NCBI GenBank assembly: GCA_049115695.1
Contig: JAGDZR010000008.1
Span: 1 to 58,433 of the forward strand
From: JAGDZR01 sp049115695
GTDB taxonomy: Bacteria > Bacteroidota > Bacteroidia > Cytophagales > Cyclobacteriaceae
DNA: 58,433 nt
Direction: 5' to 3'
Position numbers and translations under genes: made by a program. Position 1 is the stretch's first letter. Each line of letters opens with the position of its first letter. The notes under the pieces are model-generated. The model made no database searches. It had not been told where the DNA came from and worked only from the letters and a program-made list of their open reading frames with translations. Shown here piece after piece: positions 1 through 6,810 of this stretch.

Positions 1-22
1 GACGAAGGAGAATACCGGAATA
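1..22. repeat. partial palindromic repeat at window edge
   Basis: The first bases (GACGAAGGAGAATACCGGAA) match the outer end of the palindromic units at 3051-3260 and 3587-4156, read as GACGAAGGAG...TACCGGAAT. The rest of the element lies left of the window. The remaining sequence up to the P450 start (about 23-181) is AT-rich and must hold the promoter of the P450 operon, but I see no convincing Bacteroidota -33/-7 pair in it. Confidence 0.6.
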
Positions 23-181
23 CTCTTTTCAATCAATAATCACCCCATATCAAACCATTCATCGACATAATAGATTATAAAATCATCAAAATAAAGAAAG
101 AAACTAATCCTTAAACCCTGCTCTTTTGCAAATGTGATTTTGATGTAACCACGCATTTTTTCAATCAAAAGGAACAGTATC

Positions 182-1339
182 ATGAAACACAGTGAATTTC
201 CAGACCCATTTGAAAAAGCCAGAGAGACGAAAGGATTCGGCGAAGTTGATGATCAGGATGATCGGGTAAAAATGTTACTTCGCCTCAAAGACGTAAGAAA
301 AACTGCCAAGAACTGGAAAACCTTTCAATCGGGTGCTGCACCAGGAAGAATCGTGGTTCCTTCTGAAGTGAGCATACGGGATACCAGACAAATTCCATTT
401 GAAGTCGATCCTCCAATGCATACTTTATATCGTGGGTTGGTGGAAGACTGGTTTAAAAGACCAGAGCAGCCTGATTACCAGGAAAAACTCTCCAAAATCA
501 TTAACGAGGTAATAGATGAAGTTAAGGACCTGGATTCCGTTGAAGTCGTTGAAGAATTTTCGCTGAAGCTTCAGTCCCGAGCGCTTACGCTCCTATTGAA
601 CATTCCTTACGAAGAATCTGAACTATGGATCTCATGGGGAACGCATGTTTTCCGTAGTGAAGACAGTCCTGTGGATGGCGACAAAGCGGCTATCCTTTAT
701 GACTACATAGACGCCCAGATTAATAAAGCAATTGAACATCCTAGTGATGACCTATATTCTGTGCTATTAGCAACTGAGGTCGAAGGACGAAAGATGACCA
801 AAGAAGAAGTAAAAGGTGTTATGATTTTGACTTTTGCCGGAGGAAGAGACACAGTGATCAATGCTGTAACTAACACGATCTCATACTTCGCAGAACACCC
901 AGATTCACTAGCTCGACTGAAAGGAAATCCTGAGATGACCATTCATGCCGTAGAAGAACTGGTGAGATATTTTTCACCGCTGACGCATATGGGCAGGGTG
1001 GTCACTGAAGATACAGTAGTGTGTGAGCATGCCACAAAAGCTGACTCGCGCGTTTCTCTTTGCTGGGCATCCGCCAACCGTGATCCAAACACTTTTGAAA
1101 ATCCAAATGAGGTGGATATTGATAGAAAAATCAATCCTCATGTTGGATTTGGATTTGGCATTCATAAGTGCATGGGAGCGCCGCACGCAAGAGCCATCCT
1201 GAGAAACCTTATCAGAATACTTTCAGAGAGAATCGCCTCAATTGATATTCTTGAGGCAAAAGAAAACATTGAAGACTGGCAGGAGTTCCAACGCAAGGTT
1301 GGATTCGACAGCATCATAGCAAAATTCAATCACAAGTAA
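182..1339 (+). CDS. cytochrome P450 (candidate 6-O-methyl-galactose demethylase)
   Basis: Soluble bacterial P450 of 385 residues with no signal peptide or membrane anchor. Hallmarks seen: I-helix AGGRDT at 219-224, the ExxR pair E259/R262 in the K-helix, and the haem loop FGFGIHKCMG at 323-332 with the thiolate ligand C330. It is followed by a [2Fe-2S] ferredoxin and an FAD ferredoxin reductase, so the three genes form a complete class I electron-transfer system. Known biology: agar/porphyran-degrading marine Bacteroidota use exactly such trios to oxidatively demethylate 6-O-methyl-D-galactose, giving D-galactose and formaldehyde. The agarolytic genes starting at 9962 make that role the best guess. 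It remains inference, because other class I P450s share the same motifs. Length is near the family norm (about 390-410). Confidence is high for the family and moderate for the substrate. Confidence 0.93.
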   Translation: MKHSEFPDPFEKARETKGFGEVDDQDDRVKMLLRLKDVRKTAKNWKTFQSGAAPGRIVVPSEVSIRDTRQIPFEVDPPMHTLYRGLVEDWFKRPEQPDYQEKLSKIINEVIDEVKDLDSVEVVEEFSLKLQSRALTLLLNIPYEESELWISWGTHVFRSEDSPVDGDKAAILYDYIDAQINKAIEHPSDDLYSVLLATEVEGRKMTKEEVKGVMILTFAGGRDTVINAVTNTISYFAEHPDSLARLKGNPEMTIHAVEELVRYFSPLTHMGRVVTEDTVVCEHATKADSRVSLCWASANRDPNTFENPNEVDIDRKINPHVGFGFGIHKCMGAPHARAILRNLIRILSERIASIDILEAKENIEDWQEFQRKVGFDSIIAKFNHK

Positions 1340-1370
1340 ACAACTAAAACAACCTGATCAAACTCCTATA

Positions 1371-1402
1371 ATCCCTCTTCGGAGAGGGTGTAGGGAGAGG
1401 TT
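1371..1402. repeat. short hairpin repeat between P450 and ferredoxin genes
   Basis: CCCTCTTCGGAGAGGG (1373-1388) is a perfect 6-bp stem with a TCGG loop. It is followed by a second GGGAGAGG block. There is no T-run, so it is not a simple terminator. The wording resembles dispersed repeats of the CCCTCTCC...GGAGAGGG type seen between genes in many bacteria. It could act as an mRNA-stability hairpin between the P450 and ferredoxin genes. Confidence 0.4.
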
Positions 1403-1448
1403 CCAAGAATACGCTTGATCAAGTGTTAAGCAAAACCTAATTAAACAA

Positions 1449-1757
1449 ATGGCAAAAATCACATTCATAACAAAAACAGGAGAAGAAATCAATGTTGAAG
1501 GAGCGGCTGGTTCTATTATGGAACTCGCCAAACAGAACAATGTAAAAGGAATTGATGGAGATTGTGGGGGTGTATGTTCCTGTGCAACTTGTCATGTGCA
1601 TGTTGCTGCTGAACACTTTGACAAGGTTGGAGCCCCAAGTGAGATTGAAGGAGACATGTTGGAATTGGAGGATGAAGTCAGTGAGTTCAGCCGACTAGGA
1701 TGTCAAATTCATGTATCTGAAGAGCTGGATGGCCTTGTGGTCAAGGTAGTTAACTAA
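1449..1757 (+). CDS. [2Fe-2S] ferredoxin (adrenodoxin/putidaredoxin type)
   Basis: Cytoplasmic 102-residue electron carrier that would pass single electrons from the reductase at 1761 to the P450 at 182. The cluster ligands are visible as C39-x5-C45-x2-C48 and C85, the spacing of vertebrate-type/adrenodoxin-like ferredoxins that serve P450s. An extra C43 sits inside the loop (GGVCSCATC), as is common in this group. The N-terminal beta strands and the acidic stretch around 66-79 (EIEGDMLELEDEV) match the partner-docking helix of putidaredoxin-like proteins. The gene lies 109 bp after the P450 stop and 3 bp before the reductase start, so the trio is very probably one transcript. Confidence 0.95.
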   Translation: MAKITFITKTGEEINVEGAAGSIMELAKQNNVKGIDGDCGGVCSCATCHVHVAAEHFDKVGAPSEIEGDMLELEDEVSEFSRLGCQIHVSEELDGLVVKVVN

Positions 1758-1760
1758 AAG

Positions 1761-2999
1761 ATGTCATTGCCAACCAAAGAGCAAACTTGTGTAATCATTG
1801 GCGCCAGTCATGCAGGCGTCAATCTTGCATTCAACTTGAGAGCTGAAGGATGGGAAGGAAGCATCCATCTGTATGATGCGGATCGAACCCTTCCTTATCA
1901 CCGACCTCCACTCTCTAAGGCATACCTGACAAGCGACGATGGCATTAAAAGCAACTTACTTAAATCAGCTGAAAGCTATCAGCAAGACAATATTTCCCTC
2001 CATTTAGGTATTGAAGTTGTATCTATTGACCACCAATCTAAGTCCCTTAAAGCATCTGACGGAACTACTCGGTCATATGACAAACTAGCGCTAGCCACCG
2101 GTGCTTCTGCCTTGATTCCTCCAATACCTGGGATTGAGCAATCAGCTATCACATTTTCGCTCCGAACTGCTGCTGATGTTGGAAAAATCAAGAAGGCATT
2201 AGCCACAAGTAAGGAGAAGCGTGTCGTGGTGATAGGTGGTGGATACATTGGGCTAGAAACTGCTGCATCATTGAAAAAAATGGGGGCATCAGTGACTGTA
2301 CTAGAGCGGGAAGAGCGAGTCTTATCCCGCGTTACAGCTTCGGATATGTCGGCATTCTTTATGGACCTACATGCGTCTCATGGAGTGCAAATTTTGATTG
2401 GAAAGAATGTAAGTGAAATCAAGTCGCAGGAAGTGATTTGTGCTGATGGTACTGTCTTTCCTGCTGACTTGATTGTTATTGGTGTAGGTATCAAGGTGAA
2501 TACTCATCTAGCTGAACAGATAGGACTCGAAATTGAAAATGGCATCAAAGTGAACGGGTCAACTCAAACATCAGAACAAGGCGTATATGCCATTGGTGAC
2601 TGTAGTTGTCACTTCAACCCTCATTATGATCGTTGGGTAAGATTGGAGTCGGTACAGAACGCGGTGGACCAATCAAAAGTGGCCGCCGCTGCTATTTGCG
2701 GCAAAGAAGCAACATACAACACAATCCCTTGGTTTTGGTCTGATCAATATGATGTAAAACTGCAAATGGTTGGGCTTTCTGAGGGCTACACAGAGGTTAT
2801 CAGACGAGTTGAACCAGGTGATGGTATCAATTTTTCTCTATGGTATTTCAAAGGCGAGGAGTTGCTTGCTGTGGATGCAGTCAACAACGCAAAAGCTTAT
2901 GTGATCGGGACGAAGTTCATCAAAGGAAGAAATAAAGTAGATAGGTCAAAGCTCAAGGACCCTGAGACTGTTTTGCAGCCGGGTGAGCTGTTGCATTGA
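1761..2999 (+). CDS. FAD-dependent ferredoxin reductase
   Basis: Class I P450 reductase partner of 412 residues, the usual size for putidaredoxin-reductase-like flavoproteins. It would move electrons from NAD(P)H through FAD to the ferredoxin encoded 3 bp upstream. An N-terminal FAD-binding Rossmann fold is seen at 10-20 (IIGASHAG), a second NAD(P)H-binding Rossmann motif at 156-164 (VVVIGGGYIG), and the C-terminal FAD-contacting VYAIGDC near 278. No signal peptide. It is the last gene of the P450 operon. 52 bp after its stop the first palindromic repeat array begins. I cannot tell NADH from NADPH preference with certainty. Confidence 0.94.
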   Translation: MSLPTKEQTCVIIGASHAGVNLAFNLRAEGWEGSIHLYDADRTLPYHRPPLSKAYLTSDDGIKSNLLKSAESYQQDNISLHLGIEVVSIDHQSKSLKASDGTTRSYDKLALATGASALIPPIPGIEQSAITFSLRTAADVGKIKKALATSKEKRVVVIGGGYIGLETAASLKKMGASVTVLEREERVLSRVTASDMSAFFMDLHASHGVQILIGKNVSEIKSQEVICADGTVFPADLIVIGVGIKVNTHLAEQIGLEIENGIKVNGSTQTSEQGVYAIGDCSCHFNPHYDRWVRLESVQNAVDQSKVAAAAICGKEATYNTIPWFWSDQYDVKLQMVGLSEGYTEVIRRVEPGDGINFSLWYFKGEELLAVDAVNNAKAYVIGTKFIKGRNKVDRSKLKDPETVLQPGELLH

Positions 3000-3050
3000 C
3001 ACCTACTCCTACAAGGTGGTGGTATTGATGGTTGTTTGAAGCATTGTTTA

Positions 3051-3260
3051 GATTCCGGTATTTCTCCTACGTCGAAAACCGGAATGACGAATCGGCCCAA
3101 CGAATACGTCATTCCGGTTTCGTAGCGCTAGCGGAGAATAGCGTCAGCCATGCGTAAACAGATGGTATTTCTCCTTCGTCGAAAACCGGAATGACATTGT
3201 ACCCTTAACCTTAAAGCACGTCATTCCGGTTTCGTAGCACTAGCGGAGAATACCGGAATC
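3051..3260. repeat. palindromic repeat array 1 (two units)
   Basis: Two imperfect-palindrome units. Left arms read GGTATTTCTCC...CCGGAATGAC (ggtatt at 3057 and 3164). Right arms read GTCATTCCGG...GGAGAATACC (from 3108 and 3220). The whole array is bounded by inverted ends GATTCCGGTA (3051-3060) and TACCGGAATC (3251-3260). The loop of unit 1 is unrelated to that of unit 2, which begins ATTGTACCCTTAACC and is shared with array 2. The array lies directly upstream of the GIY-YIG gene at 3275. Confidence 0.9.
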
Positions 3261-3274
3261 TGTAAATTACCTTC

Positions 3275-3577
3275 ATGCGAACGAAAGGAGGATATGTATA
3301 CATTGTCGCCAACAAGTCCAGATCTACCCTCTACACTGGTGTAACGAGCAATCTCTATCGCCGAATCTATCAACACAAATCAGGGATTGGTTCAAAATTT
3401 ACATCAAGATACAACTGCACCGATCTCATGTACTGGGAGTTTCATGACACCATTATGGGTGCAATCAAAAAAGAAAAGCAAATGAAGAAATGGAAACGTG
3501 CCTTCAAGGAAAACCTCATCAATGAACTGAACCCAGAATGGAAGGATCTGTTTGAGGAGGTTGAGGAGATGGAGTAG
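3275..3577 (+). CDS. GIY-YIG domain nuclease-like protein
   Basis: Small single-domain protein (100 residues) of the GIY-YIG nuclease superfamily, UvrC/URI-like subgroup. Visible core: VYI at 8-10, YTG at 20-22, the conserved Arg in LYRR (29-30), a likely catalytic Glu in KKEKQMKKW (E67), and the family-typical ending NELNPEWKDL (83-92) that carries the conserved Asn. All residues expected of an active nuclease appear present. The start at 3275 gives the MRTKGGYVYI N-terminus normal for this group. It is a lone gene flanked on both sides by palindromic repeat arrays (3051-3260, 3587-4156), with only 14 bp and 9 bp separating gene and arrays. A link between nuclease and repeat, like that of tyrosine transposases with REP elements, is inference. 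Such solo GIY-YIG proteins have no settled function. Confidence 0.9.
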   Translation: MRTKGGYVYIVANKSRSTLYTGVTSNLYRRIYQHKSGIGSKFTSRYNCTDLMYWEFHDTIMGAIKKEKQMKKWKRAFKENLINELNPEWKDLFEEVEEME

Positions 3578-3586
3578 CGGTTCTGT

Positions 3587-4156
3587 GATTCCGGTATTTC
3601 TCCTTCGTCGAAAACCGGAATGACATTGTACCCTTAACCTTAAACCCAAGCACGTCATTCCGTTTCGTAGTGCTAGCAGAAAATAGCGTCAGCCTTCGCG
3701 AGCAGATGGTATTTCTCCAGGGTCGAAAACCGGAATGACATTGTACCCTTAACCTTAAACCCAAGCACGTCATTCCGGTTTCGTAGCGCTAACGGAGAAT
3801 ACCGTCAGCCATTCGCGAGCAGATGGTATTTCTCCAGTCGAAAACCGAATGACGTATTACCCATAATCCCAATACTCATCCAGGTCATTCCGGTTTCGTA
3901 GCGCTAGCGGAGAATACCGTCAGCCTTCGCGAGCAGATGGTATTTCTCCTTCGTCGAAAACCGAATGACGTATTACCCTTAATACCAATACTCATCAAGG
4001 TCATTCCGGTTTCGTAGCGCTAGCGGAGAATACCGTCAGCCTTCGCGAGCAGATGGTATTTCTCCAGGGTCGAAAACCGGAATGACATTGTACCCTTAAC
4101 CTTAAACCCAAGCACGTCATTCCGGTTTCGTAGCGCTAACGGAGAATACCGGAATC
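3587..4156. repeat. palindromic repeat array 2 (five units, 114-117 bp period)
   Basis: Five tandem units with left arms starting GGTATT at 3593, 3708, 3825, 3939 and 4055. Each is followed by CCGGAATGAC or CCGAATGAC, a loop, and a right arm GTCATTCCGGTTTCGTAGCGCTAGCGGAGAATACC or a close variant. Units are joined by a GTCAGCC-TTCGCGAGCAGAT linker. Loops come in two kinds: ATTGTACCCTTAACC (units 1, 2, 5) and GTATTACCC (units 3, 4). Outer ends are GATTCCGGTA (3587) and TACCGGAATC (4147-4156). The right end overlaps the stop codon of the minus-strand gene at 4155. This fills the 577-bp gap; I see no gene in it. Confidence 0.92.
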
Positions 4157-5483
4157 AAAACAACCCCACCACAGACTTCACCCCCACACCCAATGTTGCG
4201 AGGATACTCAGCCAGAGCATCAAGTCGTAAAAACGAGTTGGCACTAATGATTTAGGTAGGTTAGCACTATATCGAAATTGTATAGCTGCATAAACAACTA
4301 GTATCATCAAGACACTCAACGAAATGGCACCCAACAAGATCAAAAATACAGGTACCTTAAAGGATACAAATAATACAAACCAAATCGATGGTAGTATGAT
4401 GGCCATTGCCCGGAACCATTTCTTCCTTTGACCCAAATCATTGTAATCTAACCAACCGATTTGCGCAAAAGCATCTGAAAACATCCTAATCCCTGAAGCG
4501 CATCCCACAAACATGGTGGAAAACAAAGTCACAACAGACCCCACGATAAAAATCACCTTGGCTTGAGGGCCTACCGATTCCGTATAGATATTGGATATAG
4601 TACTTAGCATTTCATATCCTTCAGGTATTCTACCCTGCTCATGTAAAATCGATGCACCCAATAAATAAAAAGCGGCCGTGGTAACAGTATAAATGAATAA
4701 CGAAACCAATCCATCTAAATACATGACTTTGACCCAACCCTTAGCTCTGGTTTCAAACCCGGGTGTTTCTTTGGTTCCTGTGTACTTTCCATACCCCTTC
4801 TCCAAGCACCAGTAGGGATAGGACATGATCTCATCTGAACCTATTCCTGTAACACCAAACACAGCTAATGCAAAACCCAATGCCGCGGTAGGTAACTGAA
4901 AACTCATCCCCTCCTGTATATCAGCCCATACAAAAGCGTAATCAGTGCTTTGAAGTGCTACAACACTGTACAATGTAAACAGACTAAAACCTGCGACTAG
5001 AAAAATGGCGACTTTCTCTACTACCCGATAACTTCCACTAATGGTTAGTACTATGGTTAACAATGCTGCTGCTGCTCCCCAAATCCAAATGGGAGTTGAG
5101 GGAAAGGCAATGTTTAAAGCAAGCGCCACCCCTCCCACTATTCCACCATATTGTACGGATTGAAAAGTTTTGATCGTCAACCATGTCCAAACTCCCCAAC
5201 CTGCACCTCTGATTTTAATGCCAGGAAGGTTGCTAAAGGAGCGCATGGTCGTTTCTCCTGAATGAATAGCATGCCTACCAAATTCCAATTGAATAGCGGC
5301 TTTGACCAAACAACTGAATATCACTACCCATAATGTTACAAATCCGGCCTTAGCGCCCAATGTAGTGGTCATGATCAGTTCACCGGACCCCACAATATTT
5401 GCAGTAAGAATTAAAGAAGGGCCGAGATGTTTCATCCGGCCCCAAAAACTCGTTGGAGGATTTAGAATTTCAGTTTGTTGCAC
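4155..5483 (-). CDS. NRAMP-family-like membrane transporter
   Basis: Integral inner-membrane protein of 442 residues with about eleven hydrophobic segments and the overall layout of the NRAMP divalent-metal transporter family. The two metal-binding signatures of classical NRAMPs are not seen. The first-helix DPGN is replaced by ANIVGSGE (about 29-36), and the sixth-helix MPHN region reads GIGSDEIMSYPYW. It therefore belongs to a divergent branch whose substrate I cannot name. It is the last gene of a minus-strand cluster with two exported amidohydrolases, 23 bp downstream of the gene at 5507. Its TGA stop overlaps the outer end of repeat array 2. Confidence 0.85.
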   Translation of the reverse strand: MQQTEILNPPTSFWGRMKHLGPSLILTANIVGSGELIMTTTLGAKAGFVTLWVVIFSCLVKAAIQLEFGRHAIHSGETTMRSFSNLPGIKIRGAGWGVWTWLTIKTFQSVQYGGIVGGVALALNIAFPSTPIWIWGAAAALLTIVLTISGSYRVVEKVAIFLVAGFSLFTLYSVVALQSTDYAFVWADIQEGMSFQLPTAALGFALAVFGVTGIGSDEIMSYPYWCLEKGYGKYTGTKETPGFETRAKGWVKVMYLDGLVSLFIYTVTTAAFYLLGASILHEQGRIPEGYEMLSTISNIYTESVGPQAKVIFIVGSVVTLFSTMFVGCASGIRMFSDAFAQIGWLDYNDLGQRKKWFRAMAIILPSIWFVLFVSFKVPVFLILLGAISLSVLMILVVYAAIQFRYSANLPKSLVPTRFYDLMLWLSILATLGVGVKSVVGLF

Positions 5484-5506
5484 TGGCTGCTTTACTTCCT
5501 CCTTTT

Positions 5507-6799
5507 TTAATCATTATGACCATATTTTCGAGAGTATCTATCAAACAGTTCTTGCTGCTTATTGTCCAGGATAACCTGCTTCCCGCTAATAAAGGCATGT
5601 GTAAGATTATTGGTTCGATAATCTAACGCGTCACCCTCAGAAACAAATATAGTAGCATCTTTTCCAACCTTAATGGAACCTACTCGATCAGCAATTCCCA
5701 AAAGTTCAGCTGCATTTGAAGTAATCATTTTCAACGCCTCTTCTTTGTCCATTCCATAAGCCACAGCTGTTCCGGCAGCAAATGGTAGGTTTCTGGCACT
5801 CATGGCATCTGAGCCAGTCATCGCAATGGTCACTCCAGCTTCTGCTAATAGCGCCGGCAGTTTGTAAGGTCCATAAACATCCACACCTGGTCTTGACGGA
5901 AGCCTATGCGTAGATGAAACAATAACACCTACACTATTGTCCTTTAGAAATTCAGCAACCTGCAGCGCTGGATCTCCAGTTACAATGACTACATTCTTAA
6001 CACCTTTTCCCTTTGCGAAACGCACTGACTCGATGATTTCTTTTGCATCGCTTGTATGGATGAAAAGCGTTTGAGAACCATCCAACAAGCCCTGCATTGC
6101 TTCAAGCTTCAAATTCGGAACTTTACTGCTTTCCTTACCATAAGCAACTGCATCATCGAAATGTACACCTAACTCTGTTACTTGCTTATTGTAGTTTTTG
6201 TTAGGTTCAAGTTTGACTGTATAGGTGGCATAATCGAAATTTCGTCTCATGCGTCTAGGCCAGTTAAGATGAATACCCATATCCGTAGTATGAGCAGCAT
6301 CTTCCCAATTCCAACCTTCCATCTCCATTACTGAGGATGTTCCTGAGATACGACCACCCGATGGTGCCGACTCAGCCAATAGCACGCCATTAAAACGCAA
6401 CGTTGGAATGAACTCAGAATCAGTATTATAGGCAATCAAAGACCTTACATTTGGATTAAAACCGCCCACTTCAGAAAAATCACGCATCGAACGTATCGCT
6501 CCAATTTCTTCTAAACCAAGCTGTATATTAGGGGCAATAAACCCTGGATATACATGTTTGCCACTTGCATCTATGACCTCATGACCATCGGTATTTGCTG
6601 CTGAAGTCTGCCCCACAAACGTAATCTTACCCTTATCAAACCCGATCGCCGCATTCTCAATGACTGATCCATCACCAATATGAGCTGTTACACCCGTTAT
6701 CATAATCGGTCCTGATTGAGGGCCCGCAGGCACTGGTACTTGTGCGTAGACCGAAACAACTGCTAATAACAGAATTATACTATATATCAATTTTTTCAT
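5507..6799 (-). CDS. exported amidohydrolase-fold protein, degenerate metal site
   Basis: Protein of 430 residues with a clear signal peptide (MKKLIYSIILLLAVVSVYAQ), so periplasmic or surface-located. The body resembles imidazolonepropionase-like amidohydrolases: an N-terminal composite beta domain, and a C-terminal VGSIKVGKDATIFV strand-turn typical of the family. The diagnostic HxH after strand 1 is missing: the family's PGxIDxHTH position reads PGFIAPNIQLG. The active-site Asp region (AMTGSD) persists. It may be catalytically inactive or use a different metal arrangement. It starts 12 bp after the stop of the larger amidohydrolase gene at 6811, so the two are probably co-expressed and may form a complex. 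Substrate unknown; peptide- or cyclic amide-like compounds are possible. Confidence 0.82.
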   Translation of the reverse strand: MKKLIYSIILLLAVVSVYAQVPVPAGPQSGPIMITGVTAHIGDGSVIENAAIGFDKGKITFVGQTSAANTDGHEVIDASGKHVYPGFIAPNIQLGLEEIGAIRSMRDFSEVGGFNPNVRSLIAYNTDSEFIPTLRFNGVLLAESAPSGGRISGTSSVMEMEGWNWEDAAHTTDMGIHLNWPRRMRRNFDYATYTVKLEPNKNYNKQVTELGVHFDDAVAYGKESSKVPNLKLEAMQGLLDGSQTLFIHTSDAKEIIESVRFAKGKGVKNVVIVTGDPALQVAEFLKDNSVGVIVSSTHRLPSRPGVDVYGPYKLPALLAEAGVTIAMTGSDAMSARNLPFAAGTAVAYGMDKEEALKMITSNAAELLGIADRVGSIKVGKDATIFVSEGDALDYRTNNLTHAFISGKQVILDNKQQELFDRYSRKYGHND

Positions 6800-6810
6800 G
6801 ACGCTTACAA

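Noticed and set aside
1373..1400. Terminator between P450 and ferredoxin genes
   Set aside because: The hairpin is short and lacks a following T-run, and the trio functions together; treated as a repeat or stability hairpin instead.
3404..3773. Overlapping minus-strand reading frames starting MTCLGLRLRVQCHSGF
   Set aside because: They are translations of the repeat units (two nearly identical copies 115 bp apart) and run into the GIY-YIG gene; not credible genes.
3587..4156. CRISPR-like regular spacing in array 2
   Set aside because: Units are about 115 bp palindromes with repeated loops, not short direct repeats with unique spacers, and no cas genes are near.
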